A stretch of DNA of 64,000 nt from Enterocola sp045654205. GTDB lineage: Bacteria; Bacteroidota; Bacteroidia; Bacteroidales; Paludibacteraceae. The notes beneath the pieces were generated by a model. The model was given only the letters and a program-made list of their open reading frames with translations, had not been told where the DNA came from and did no database searches. How positions within the stretch are numbered: the first letter of the stretch is position 1; every line of letters begins with the position of its first letter. The DNA is taken from the NCBI GenBank assembly GCA_045654205.1, contig JAZOMZ010000001.1:62001-126000 (forward strand). Direction: 5' to 3'. Positions 7,911 through 16,490 of the stretch are shown here, piece after piece. Position numbers and translations under genes: made by a program.

Positions 7911-9053
7911 ATGAATGTAAATGCAAAAATAGATTGGCATGCCGGAATGGAGCTCACTGCTCAAACATTTATCGAGTTAGATAAATGCTTAGAAAGAAAT
8001 AGGCAAATAACAAACACAGTGGCGTATGGAAATCATTTTGGAATACTTCCTACATCTACATTTTCTTGCAAAGGTGTGTTTGTAAAAAAGACATTGGAGA
8101 TTACTCCACTTTCGTTTATGGCGCTTATGCCTTCTGGCGAACTTTTGCACGTAGACGAAAACGTAGTGGTTGATATTCCAATTTTGTATGGCAAGGAATA
8201 TTACTTAGGTTGCAAACAAGTAGATAAAACTCGTAGTTTCAACAAAGAACAAGTGCCTTTTGTGGCGCCAGTAGCAGAATGTGGCATTTATACTTTCAAC
8301 GATTTAGCCTCTGCAGATGTGTTCCCTCTAATGAAATTTAAAGTAAGCGAAGGAGTATTTTCTGTAGACAAAGACTACATTCCACCTTTCTTAACTTTAA
8401 GTTTAGATACTCGTTTTCAGGACTATATAAATACATTTGCATCAAAAGTGGCAGTGCTTGCGCAACACAAAAATTTGGAGTCGGGCGAGGCAAAACGCAC
8501 TTTTCTTCGTTATGCAAATGTGCTTAAAAACTATAGCACTACTCATCGAGTTCAGCATTTTGTAGAGTTGCTACAAGAAATAAGTGCTGCTGTAGATTTT
8601 TATATTGTTCAAGCATTTACCGAGCATGTTATAGAGCAAAAAACTTATTCTCCATACGATATAGTGTCTTACTTTACCTGGATAGACGAATATTTGCATG
8701 GCGCAGCCACCATACTAGATGGGGTAGTACTAGAAGATAAAAGTATAGATTTTGAAGCTTTAAAACTGCAAGTAAAAGAAGAAATATACGCAAAAGTTTA
8801 TCCAGAACTTAAAGAAGCATTATACAATGAACTTCATGAAGAACTTAAAAAAGAAATTTGGGACGAACTTTATTCTTCACTTTCAGACTATATAAATGGC
8901 AATTTTAGAAAAGAAATCTACGAACTTCTAGAAGGCAAGTTGTCTGAAGAGTTATACGAAAAATTGTATAAGACCTTGTATGATGGTTTGTATAATGCGC
9001 TATTTGTGCCAGCCCCAGTAGAGGAGGAAGAAGAATTTTTACCTTTAATCTAA
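7911..9053 (+). CDS. tssK: TssK-like baseplate-membrane adaptor with Tyr-rich helical tail
   Basis: 380 residues. The N-terminus IDWHAGMELTAQTF (8-21) matches the TssK signature of W-x-x-G-M-x-L followed by a phage-shoulder-like beta domain, here to about 170; a helical bundle follows to about 270. TssK links the baseplate to the membrane complex. Residues about 275-370 are not typical: many amphipathic units with Tyr or Trp every 4-11 residues (KEEIYAKVY, LKEALYNEL, KKEIWDELY, RKEIYELLE, SEELYEKLY), then an acidic end. This tail replaces the part that in classical TssK contacts TssL/TssM, genes not seen here. 22 bases after the previous gene. Confidence 0.75.
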   Translation: MNVNAKIDWHAGMELTAQTFIELDKCLERNRQITNTVAYGNHFGILPTSTFSCKGVFVKKTLEITPLSFMALMPSGELLHVDENVVVDIPILYGKEYYLGCKQVDKTRSFNKEQVPFVAPVAECGIYTFNDLASADVFPLMKFKVSEGVFSVDKDYIPPFLTLSLDTRFQDYINTFASKVAVLAQHKNLESGEAKRTFLRYANVLKNYSTTHRVQHFVELLQEISAAVDFYIVQAFTEHVIEQKTYSPYDIVSYFTWIDEYLHGAATILDGVVLEDKSIDFEALKLQVKEEIYAKVYPELKEALYNELHEELKKEIWDELYSSLSDYINGNFRKEIYELLEGKLSEELYEKLYKTLYDGLYNALFVPAPVEEEEEFLPLI

Positions 9054-9058
9054 TTGTT

Positions 9059-9496
9059 ATGATTACTCGTATCCCACTACAAATAAAGTCTGGTGCTTTA
9101 GCCACTTACACAGATGTTAAAGACTCGATAGATGCGTATATCGAACTTCTACTTACCACACCAGTAGGTAGTTGCGTGTCAGATCCCGACTTTGGTTTTA
9201 TCCTAAACAATTTGCGTTTTGAGATATTTAATGAAAACGAAGGGGTGGTACTTAATACAGAAGAATGCCGCGACGAGCTTTACGATAAAAAGATTTCAGG
9301 CTCTTCTAGAAATGTAAACACATTTGCAATAGAGCTTAAGCAACGAATAGAGCAATACGAGCCAAGACTAGAAGATGTACAAGTGACAATGTCGTATGTA
9401 AGAGAACACCGCAAAATTTACATTACCGTGAGAGGAACAATCTCACAAACACAAACCAACTACTCATACCAAACCACCATGAGAATTTGGAATTAG
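9059..9496 (+). CDS. tssE: TssE / gp25-like baseplate wedge protein
   Basis: 145 residues, the usual length for the family. Carries TPVGSCVSDPDFG (residues 35-47), the gp25 pattern of T-x-x-G plus P-x-F-G, and YEPRLEDVQVTM (about 100-111), the conserved E-P-R-L/V-x-V segment. gp25 proteins initiate sheath polymerisation on the baseplate. Starts 5 bases after the TssK-like stop and is co-transcribed with TssF downstream. Confidence 0.9.
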   Translation: MITRIPLQIKSGALATYTDVKDSIDAYIELLLTTPVGSCVSDPDFGFILNNLRFEIFNENEGVVLNTEECRDELYDKKISGSSRNVNTFAIELKQRIEQYEPRLEDVQVTMSYVREHRKIYITVRGTISQTQTNYSYQTTMRIWN

Positions 9497-9508
9497 ATAC
9501 CTATTAAT

Positions 9509-11203
9509 ATGAGAAAAAAAATATTTGCTACAGGAGAGTTGGCCAAAGAACTTCAAAAAGAAGCGACAGCAATTTGGCGTATGGGTAGTAACGAAGACAA
9601 CTTCGAGGGCTTGGAAAACGACCCAGTTGTGTCACTACTTATGACAGCATTGGCATATCAAGAATATACTGCCGACAATGAACTTTCTCGATTGAAAGAC
9701 GAGGTACTAGAAGACTTTTCTCGTATGCTTATCCCATACGAACTATGTCATGCAAAGCCTGCTAGTGTGTTGGTGCAAACAAACACAGAAGAAAATGTAA
9801 ATATGGTATCGCTTCATGCAGATACAACATTTTCGCTAAGTGACAACAAGTATAATTTTATGCCACTTCTAGAGACCACGGTTTATAATGCCAAAGTAGA
9901 CTCAATTGTGCGACTAGATGCACGCAGATGGAAAGTAAGCATAGACTTCAAGGAAGAAATTTCATCTTTAGAGGGTTTTTCATTTTTGGTAAACAACAAT
10001 AGTTTTAAAGACTTAAACATTAGCATCGCTGGTAAAAGAATATCTCTTGTAAAACCTTGGCATTATGCAAATTTACCACTATCTGCTTGTTTCTCAATAG
10101 ATTCAATGCTATACAACGAAACTCTTGCTTTCGATGCCACCACCACATGGTTCGACCTGTTCGCAGAGCAAAATAAACGTATGTTTGTGGTAGAAAAATA
10201 TGCTTCAGACAATATTTTTGCTTGCCCAGTAGATAAAATAGACTTGGTTTTTGAGTTTATGGGAATGTCAGATGATTTTGTTTTTGATAAATCTCAACTC
10301 ATCATAAATACAGTTCTACTAGTAAATACAAGTGAAAGAAGCGCAACAATTTCTGTAAACAATCCTATTGTACGCATCGCAGATGAAGATGAAAATGCTT
10401 CAGAAAAATTGTTACATCTAATGCGTCCGTCAGCGGAGCAAATGTATAAAAATATTTCATTTACACTTCGTCGTTCAGCAATAGAGCGTTTCAATTCAGA
10501 CAATTTATTAAAATTATTGCACTGTATTATAGACAAATATTCTACAGACTATTATGCTTTTATGCAGATAGATAGATATAAAAATGGATTGGAAGTAAGT
10601 CGTTTGTATCAATGGCTGGTAAACCTAGCAAAATACCTAGAAGAATCTCCTATAGAAATGTCTTCTGGTGTGTATTTATTACTAAGAAAAGGCAAGGAAA
10701 ATATCGCAGAAGACGAAAGTCTAACACTAAATTACTTAACTACTCAAGGCGCAACAGTAAATCAGTATTTAAGTGTGCGCTCTGTGTTCAACGTACCAGT
10801 GGGACTTTCTGGTCAAGGCACCACAGTAGTAGCAGAACCAGTTTTAGGTGTAGACGAAGCGGTTGGCACCAATATTCAGAACTCAATGTTGAGGTATTAC
10901 ATGGTCACTAACAACAGACTTGTAACCCCAGCCGACATCAAGATTTTCTGTTACAACGAACTTCTAAGAAGGTACAATATAGACTCTAGCATCATTCGCA
11001 ATATCATAGTAAAAAATGTAATTTATTCAGAGATAGGACATTGTGGTTTTGAAACCAAAGTAGAAATACTAATGATAGATGATGTGTTTGTTAAACGAAG
11101 TTTAGCAGGCAAAATAAATGAAGTAGAACTTATCTTGCAAAAAATGATAGAAGTACGTAGTTCTTTTGTCTATCCAGTTCAAGTAAATATTCGTATTGTT
11201 TAA
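9509..11203 (+). CDS. tssF: TssF-like baseplate wedge protein
   Basis: 564 residues, somewhat shorter than proteobacterial TssF (about 600). The N-terminus has the pattern LENDPVVSLLMTALAYQEYTAD followed by a helix and LIPYELCHAKPASVLVQ, as in TssF where an E-x-DP helix precedes L-x-P-x-x-x-x-x-P. The C-terminal part NNRLVTPADIKIFC is typical of gp6/TssF proteins. No membrane segment. Lies 12 bases after tssE, and its end reaches the Ubl leader. Confident as a baseplate wedge; the exact subunit name follows the gene context. Confidence 0.8.
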   Translation: MRKKIFATGELAKELQKEATAIWRMGSNEDNFEGLENDPVVSLLMTALAYQEYTADNELSRLKDEVLEDFSRMLIPYELCHAKPASVLVQTNTEENVNMVSLHADTTFSLSDNKYNFMPLLETTVYNAKVDSIVRLDARRWKVSIDFKEEISSLEGFSFLVNNNSFKDLNISIAGKRISLVKPWHYANLPLSACFSIDSMLYNETLAFDATTTWFDLFAEQNKRMFVVEKYASDNIFACPVDKIDLVFEFMGMSDDFVFDKSQLIINTVLLVNTSERSATISVNNPIVRIADEDENASEKLLHLMRPSAEQMYKNISFTLRRSAIERFNSDNLLKLLHCIIDKYSTDYYAFMQIDRYKNGLEVSRLYQWLVNLAKYLEESPIEMSSGVYLLLRKGKENIAEDESLTLNYLTTQGATVNQYLSVRSVFNVPVGLSGQGTTVVAEPVLGVDEAVGTNIQNSMLRYYMVTNNRLVTPADIKIFCYNELLRRYNIDSSIIRNIIVKNVIYSEIGHCGFETKVEILMIDDVFVKRSLAGKINEVELILQKMIEVRSSFVYPVQVNIRIV

Positions 11204-11219
11204 TATAAAATTTAAGATT

Positions 11220-11537
11220 ATGGAAGAATTTTTCTTAAACATAGTTTATAAAAACAAGAAGGTGCGTTTTCGCATTGCAAATCCAGAAGCGCCTCTAAGT
11301 ACACTTATGAACAATCTTCGCCATGCAATTGGTAAAGATGGTAGATTAATTTTCGATTTCCCTTCTGTGGATATGTCGGGAGCTCCGCTAGATTATTTCT
11401 TTGGAAAAGAAGACTCACAGATAAACGAGATTAGGGTGCTACGCCCACGCATAGGCAAGGTTGATCAAACATTAGCCGATTATAATATAAAAAACGGCGA
11501 TTCTGTATATTTAATTCCAGACCCATTTCCAGGATAG
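11220..11537 (+). CDS. Ubiquitin-like protein with C-terminal glycine
   Basis: 105 residues from the ATG at 11220; the frame continues upstream into tssF through a TTG, but the ATG gives the natural beta-grasp N-terminus EEFFLNIVYKNKKVRFRI. The last part, TLADYNIKNGDSVYLI, is strikingly close to human ubiquitin TLSDYNIQKESTLHLV. The chain ends PDPFPG: one terminal Gly, already exposed, so no protease is needed for maturation. It stands between tssF and the E2 gene (2-base gap to E2) in the operon that starts with E1, so it is the natural substrate of that E1. Alternative: a YukD/EsaB-type non-conjugated beta-grasp protein. The adjacent E1 and E2 argue for conjugation. Confidence 0.8.
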   Translation: MEEFFLNIVYKNKKVRFRIANPEAPLSTLMNNLRHAIGKDGRLIFDFPSVDMSGAPLDYFFGKEDSQINEIRVLRPRIGKVDQTLADYNIKNGDSVYLIPDPFPG

Positions 11538-11539
11538 TT

Positions 11540-12100
11540 ATGAAAGAGTTAACAGGCAGAAATAGACGTTTGCAATACGAATGGAAAAATCTAGAAAAAA
11601 GACTAACCTTAAGGTCTGATATAGATTACTCCATTACAAAAGTAAATGCACAAGGTATGCCAATAGGGTATGAGATAACATACCATGTGAAGTCTATTTG
11701 TGGAGTAACAAACATAGAAAACTTAGACAAACCTGGAGTGGACAACGAACCAATATTTGCAGAAGAATTTAAGATGCAAATAGATATACCAGAAGATTAT
11801 CCTTGTATAGATGCAATACCAGAGTTTTGCTTCAAAACAAAAGATTCAGAGGGCAATGCAATGCCTCACCCATGGCATCCAAATATTAGATATTTTGGTG
11901 AAATGGCAGGTAGGGTTTGTTTAAATACACTAGATAGTTACATGGATTTGGTTTGGTATGTGGAACGAGTAGCTTTATACCTTAAATACGATTTGTATCA
12001 CGCCAAACAAGAACCTCCTTATCCAGAAGATATTACAGTGGCACGTTGGGTGCTTCGCCAGGGAGAACCAATGCGATGGATATTTTTTAATCAAAATTGA
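11540..12100 (+). CDS. E2-like ubiquitin-conjugating enzyme (UBC fold)
   Basis: 186 residues. UBC landmarks in order: N-terminal helix (NRRLQYEWKNLEKRL), strands, DYPCIDAIPEF (86-96, the YPxxxP motif), HPN (113-115), candidate catalytic Cys127 in GRVCLNTL, then the aromatic crossover helix DLVWYVERVALYL. HPN is separated from the Cys by 11 residues, a little more than in classical E2s such as HPNxxxxGxICL. An insertion between strands 2 and 3 and a C-terminal helix containing YPEDITVARWVLR are extra. Expected to accept the Ubl thioester from E1 and pass it to a target, perhaps with the RING-like protein downstream. Starts 2 bases after the Ubl stop. Confidence 0.88.
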   Translation: MKELTGRNRRLQYEWKNLEKRLTLRSDIDYSITKVNAQGMPIGYEITYHVKSICGVTNIENLDKPGVDNEPIFAEEFKMQIDIPEDYPCIDAIPEFCFKTKDSEGNAMPHPWHPNIRYFGEMAGRVCLNTLDSYMDLVWYVERVALYLKYDLYHAKQEPPYPEDITVARWVLRQGEPMRWIFFNQN

Positions 12101-12107
12101 AAAAGTG

Positions 12108-13289
12108 ATGAATAAAGTTTTTTGTAAAATAGTTTGTTCTTTGGTTGTTTTAACAACTGCATTTATGGCATCATGTGCTAGTAAAAAGGCCATTGAAATG
12201 CCTATAAAACCATACCAAGTAATAACAGTATCAGAAGAAACTCCTTATACAGAAACAATTTCTACCAAAGAAGGGGTTAAAGATATGGATATGCTCCTTA
12301 AAATAGAGTATAGCGAGAACGATAATACATTAAATGTAAGTATTACTTCACAACATCATTTATTTGGTTTTAAAAACAATTCACTTTATAAGAATGTAAT
12401 CAGAAACAAGAAAATTTCTCTAGCACGACTTCCATATAAAGTGGTATCAGAGCCAGAGATGACTTATAGATTGTCTAAAAATATCCGTAATAATATTTCT
12501 GGTTGTAACGATAAACATACATTTAAAGCTTGGATTTCTACTACAGGGTTGCATCCACAAATATCAGACTATGAAATGGTTACAGAAACTCTAACCCAAA
12601 AATTTGATATAGTGGGAGATACAACTATTAATATTGTTTTAGGCGATATTATGACAATGGAACGTTCTGTTTCTAAAAAAAATCGTTACGATCTCAACTT
12701 TTACACCAATTTAGACAAACAATATCAAGTTTTAGTAAAGCACAATCCATGTTTTGGTATGGCATCTGAGTTGGATTCTACAAAAGCAATGCTAGACGAT
12801 ATTAAAAGCAACTATACAACACTTGCAGAAAAATATCCATCAGTAGAAAATCTAAATGCAGAAACACTTCAAGCACTTGAAGAAGTAAGATTAAAACTAG
12901 CATCAAAATACACAAAAGTAGAATCTACCAACGAATGTCCACAAATTCAATCTACGTTGGACGAATACAACTCCTACGTAGATTCAATAGCAAAACTTGC
13001 AGATGTAAAAGCTGAGTTTGCTCACAAAAGACCAATGTTGTCGGTTCCTGCCGATCAGTTGTTAGCAGTAGCACGTATGGTAGACAACAATGTTGCATCT
13101 TGGCTAGTGTCTCAAGATGTGGTAGAAAAGTCTGACTTAGTAAAACGCAACAGAAAACTCATAGACGATATAAATAAGAAACTTTCTAAAAATATGAGAA
13201 TGGACAAGGAACAAAGCACTGCCTTGTCAGTATTTAAGAAAGCAGAAAAATATTTCAATGAAACCTGTTTGTCAAATAAAAAGAGATGA
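12108..13289 (+). CDS. Envelope lipoprotein of the T6SS/Ubl locus
   Basis: 393 residues from the ATG at 12108 (a GTG lies one codon upstream). Signal peptide with lipobox MASC, lipidated Cys23. The first 190 residues look beta-rich (VITVSEETPYTETIS, MLLKIEYSENDNTLNVSI); from about 210 it is helical and charged (YPSVENLNAETLQALEEV). No family recognised. In Bacteroidota T6SS, lineage-specific TssN-TssR replace the TssJLM membrane complex; this may be a counterpart, but I cannot match it to one. Stop overlaps the next start by 4 bases. Confidence 0.6.
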   Translation: MNKVFCKIVCSLVVLTTAFMASCASKKAIEMPIKPYQVITVSEETPYTETISTKEGVKDMDMLLKIEYSENDNTLNVSITSQHHLFGFKNNSLYKNVIRNKKISLARLPYKVVSEPEMTYRLSKNIRNNISGCNDKHTFKAWISTTGLHPQISDYEMVTETLTQKFDIVGDTTINIVLGDIMTMERSVSKKNRYDLNFYTNLDKQYQVLVKHNPCFGMASELDSTKAMLDDIKSNYTTLAEKYPSVENLNAETLQALEEVRLKLASKYTKVESTNECPQIQSTLDEYNSYVDSIAKLADVKAEFAHKRPMLSVPADQLLAVARMVDNNVASWLVSQDVVEKSDLVKRNRKLIDDINKKLSKNMRMDKEQSTALSVFKKAEKYFNETCLSNKKR

Positions 13290-14107
13290 GAAAGTTTTTA
13301 CTATTAATATTGTGTATCACTTATTGTGCAGCAGTGAAAGCACAAGAAGCTCCTGCCGAGGTAAAGGCAGACCCTTTTGAAGCACTAGAGGTGAGGGGTA
13401 GAATGTCACTTTTTATAGAAGAGATAGAAACTCTACTTGCCAATGTATCTTCAGCCAAACAAAAGCAACTTAAAAAGGCAGAGAAGTCGCTCAAAGGCAT
13501 AGAAAATAAATGGAGTGTGTATAGTGCAGCACACGGGGAAGTGATAGCCTCAGAAGAAAGCCTTATGGAAGTAGTGGTAAATTTTGAAGAGAAAAAACAA
13601 CTATTGACAGACTCAATTTCCTTACAACTCCACAAACTAGACTCATACGATAAGTTTACACGAACAGAAGAGTTTATAGAAGAACAATTGACACCATATA
13701 GTGCACTATACAACGAAGCTGTTGAATATTCATTATTGCAACAAACAGCTCCACTTCTAGAAAAACTCAAAACAAAAGAAGGTCTCACATTTAGTGACAT
13801 TACCTCTCGTTACGAAGAGGCAAAGACAATCACAGAAGAATATCCTGCTCTGAAAAAGAGAATGGAAGAACTTGAAAATGACTATATTGAAATAAAAACA
13901 ATATCGGAAAAAATACAGGCAGCAGAGTACAAACCATTTCTCACTAGAATAAAAGATTATCTATATAGTCTTGCAGCGGTGGCTATGCTACTTATGTTTG
14001 CCAATATGGTACAAGCCAAGATACAAGCATTTAAACAAATGCGTAAGAGTGCCAAAGAGTATCAAGAATTATTAAAGAAAAACGAAGAAGAAATTCCTTC
14101 CATTTAA
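13286..14107 (+). CDS. Periplasmic coiled-coil protein with C-terminal membrane anchor
   Basis: 273 residues. Signal peptide (residues 1-20, ending VKAQ), a long coiled coil at about 40-215 rich in Glu, Lys and Leu, one membrane helix at about 226-246 (YLYSLAAVAMLLMFANMV) and a short basic cytoplasmic tail ending EEEIPSI. The topology puts the coil in the periplasm and the tail near the baseplate. Family not recognised; plausibly part of the trans-envelope anchor, like TssO/TssP in Bacteroidota. ATGA overlap with the gene before, 7 bases to the gene after. Confidence 0.55.
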   Translation: MRKFLLLILCITYCAAVKAQEAPAEVKADPFEALEVRGRMSLFIEEIETLLANVSSAKQKQLKKAEKSLKGIENKWSVYSAAHGEVIASEESLMEVVVNFEEKKQLLTDSISLQLHKLDSYDKFTRTEEFIEEQLTPYSALYNEAVEYSLLQQTAPLLEKLKTKEGLTFSDITSRYEEAKTITEEYPALKKRMEELENDYIEIKTISEKIQAAEYKPFLTRIKDYLYSLAAVAMLLMFANMVQAKIQAFKQMRKSAKEYQELLKKNEEEIPSI

Positions 14108-14114
14108 ACATATA

Positions 14115-16490
14115 ATGGCTATGAAAACTTGTAAATTTTTATGCTTAGCATTTTTGTTGCTACTAGCGGTTGGTTGTACTGAAAGTAAACTTGATAATAC
14201 TTCAAGCGAAGAAGAAAATCTTGAACTTTCAGATATACAGTTTGATGAAAATTATAAGAATTTCTCTGTTGGGGTGCATTTTAAAGATACTTTTATGCCA
14301 AGTAAGAGAATTCAACCAGGTAAAATCCGATTGAATGTCACTGAATATGATGCAAATATGAATGAAATCACTGCATCTGCTCAGCCTATCTTTATAAGTG
14401 CCAAAAACCTTCGTTCAGAGAAGATTAAGGACTTGGGCATTAAAGGTTTAGTCTTGGTAGATTTGTCGCTAGACGAAATACAAATAGAAAAACAAAAATC
14501 TGCAATAGAGAGCCTTAGAGAATTTGTTTTTGAAGACCAACTATATGTTGCATTTATGCAAGACGGTAATGTGAGCAAATCTTATCCAGCCACAGATTAT
14601 GTGCTAGACAATTATTTTGTGCCATCAGAAAAGCCTACATTGCTATTTCGTAGCATAGCTGCCAAGATAGAGGAAATGAGAAGTGAAAACGCAGAATATT
14701 TCTCTGATACCCCTATAGCAAATAAAATGCTTATAGTGTTTTCCGATGGACATATCTACGATGGAGACAGACCAATTGATCCAAAACACTTTGAATATCA
14801 AGATTTTTTGTTGAGTCAAACAAAGCAAGCAGAAAAACTACAATTTTGTTATGTAAACCTAAACGAAGAAAAAGATGATGAGTTTGCAAAAGAAAATGAT
14901 GTAGAAGATATATTTACATACATTTGTAAAGAGACTGGTGGTGCTTATCTTCCAAAATTGGATATGAGGGATATTTCAAACGAGGTGTTGGAAGGTCGTA
15001 AAACCAATAAGGTAGATTTTAGAATAAATCTTACCAATCCAGACAATAAGATATTCCGAGGCGACGAAAGAATACTTAAAGTAACATGCACCTACGAAGA
15101 TGAGGTACTCTTTACAGGTTCTAAATCTTATTCTCTAGGTAGCGTTTACAAACCAGTAATAGTAAATGGGCTAGGAATGTATAGTATTTTAATACAAGCA
15201 GGAGTGTTCACATTAGTACTATTATTATCAATTTACCTTGCATTTCAAATTATTATACCATACATACAATATCGTATCTTCAAGTATAAATATGTAACAA
15301 AATATACTGGCCCAAATATGAGTTTCAATGGGGTTCAAGTGCCAGAAACTTGCTACTATTGTAAAACTCCATTTGAAATAGGAGACGAAATAGTAGTGAA
15401 ATGCGAACACGTAATGGACCTTTCTTGTTGGAAAGAAAACTTATACAAATGTCCAGAATATGGTAGAAGATGCAACACAGGAAAACACTATTACAATGAA
15501 AAAAATATCTTCGACAAGAAGAATGCCCCTTATTACATGAAGTGGCTTTTGGCAGGTACACTTGCAGGTCTTGTAGCTTGGTTCTTCTTTACATTGGGCA
15601 TTTTTCACTCAGATTTCTCTGTTATAAATGGTGTTTATAATACCATCTCACAAGTAGATCCACTTAGAGACCTGGTTTTTGGTTTGCACAACAATAAAAC
15701 CTCTGGTGTATTTGCCGCGCCATACTTTGGGTTCTTTATGTGTTTTTGTTTAACCTTTGCTTTGAGTCTACTATCTAGTCATGGGAAATGGCTTTATAAG
15801 CGTTCTATTGTAGTGTTTGTAAAAGCTTTAGTAGCAGGTGTTTGTGGCTATTTGTCATATCTATTAGTAGTAATCGCTCTTCTTGCATTCAACCTTAAAG
15901 GTTATTATTATATGATAGACTGGATACCTTGGGCTTTAAATGGTTATATCGTGGCTTACGCAGTATCATTCAAAACAGACATCAAACTCAAGAATGCATT
16001 AATGGGTGCAACTTTATCTATGGTATTCTCAATAGCGTCTATGTACCTTTGGAACTATTCTGCCCACTCACATATCGACACCCGCGACCTATTATTAGTA
16101 AGTTGTTTGATTTATAGCATAGGTCTATCTGCTAGCCTTGCAATAAATTACCCACAATCCGAACGCTATTTCATTAAAGTAGAAGGTCCTATAAAAACCA
16201 TGGAAATAGCACTTTACAAATGGATGAATGCTAAATATGTAAACAGAAGTGTGACCATAGGAAAGTCTGTTGATTGCAATCTGCAAATGTCTTGGGACAT
16301 AAATAGTGCAATAGCCCCAAAACAAGCTTTGCTTAAAATGATGGGAGGCAATATCTACATTATCCCACTAGAACACGGAGTCACCATCAAAGGCAAGCCA
16401 GCCATCCTAGATAAGCGAGTTCATTTATACCATGGTGATCATTTCACCATCGGACAGACTAAATTCACATATGTAGAACACGATGTTTAA
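14115..16490 (+). CDS. Membrane lipoprotein with vWA-, RING- and FHA-like parts
   Basis: 791 residues. Lipobox LAVGC (Cys21); a vWA-like region at about 108-290 with a degenerate metal site (VDLSLDE near 115, VFSDG near 208-212); a membrane helix at about 356-382; then a cytoplasmic Cys/His cluster C413, C416, C430, H432, C438, C446, C453. The stretch CEHVMDLSCWKENLYKCP aligns well with RING-H2 proteins, Asp435 standing where RING has His. About six more membrane helices follow (475-680). The C-terminus (about 685-790) looks like an FHA domain: VTIGKSVDCNLQ, then GDHFTIGQTKF. Last gene of the operon. I infer a membrane-anchored E3-like factor and possible phospho-threonine reader; it could instead be only a structural membrane-complex protein. 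Confidence 0.7.
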   Translation: MAMKTCKFLCLAFLLLLAVGCTESKLDNTSSEEENLELSDIQFDENYKNFSVGVHFKDTFMPSKRIQPGKIRLNVTEYDANMNEITASAQPIFISAKNLRSEKIKDLGIKGLVLVDLSLDEIQIEKQKSAIESLREFVFEDQLYVAFMQDGNVSKSYPATDYVLDNYFVPSEKPTLLFRSIAAKIEEMRSENAEYFSDTPIANKMLIVFSDGHIYDGDRPIDPKHFEYQDFLLSQTKQAEKLQFCYVNLNEEKDDEFAKENDVEDIFTYICKETGGAYLPKLDMRDISNEVLEGRKTNKVDFRINLTNPDNKIFRGDERILKVTCTYEDEVLFTGSKSYSLGSVYKPVIVNGLGMYSILIQAGVFTLVLLLSIYLAFQIIIPYIQYRIFKYKYVTKYTGPNMSFNGVQVPETCYYCKTPFEIGDEIVVKCEHVMDLSCWKENLYKCPEYGRRCNTGKHYYNEKNIFDKKNAPYYMKWLLAGTLAGLVAWFFFTLGIFHSDFSVINGVYNTISQVDPLRDLVFGLHNNKTSGVFAAPYFGFFMCFCLTFALSLLSSHGKWLYKRSIVVFVKALVAGVCGYLSYLLVVIALLAFNLKGYYYMIDWIPWALNGYIVAYAVSFKTDIKLKNALMGATLSMVFSIASMYLWNYSAHSHIDTRDLLLVSCLIYSIGLSASLAINYPQSERYFIKVEGPIKTMEIALYKWMNAKYVNRSVTIGKSVDCNLQMSWDINSAIAPKQALLKMMGGNIYIIPLEHGVTIKGKPAILDKRVHLYHGDHFTIGQTKFTYVEHDV

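Noticed and set aside
10612..10911. 99-codon frame inside tssF in another phase
   Set aside because: Arg/Ser-rich, no start context, fully inside a conserved baseplate gene.
11220..11537. Ubl as a YukD/EsaB-type T7SS component
   Set aside because: No WXG100, EssB or EssC genes; E1 and E2 are in the same operon. Kept only as an alternative.
13321..13800. 159-codon antisense open frame opposite the coiled-coil envelope gene
   Set aside because: Ser/Cys-rich translation mirroring the Glu/Lys/Leu codons of the sense gene, no ribosome site, no domain pattern.
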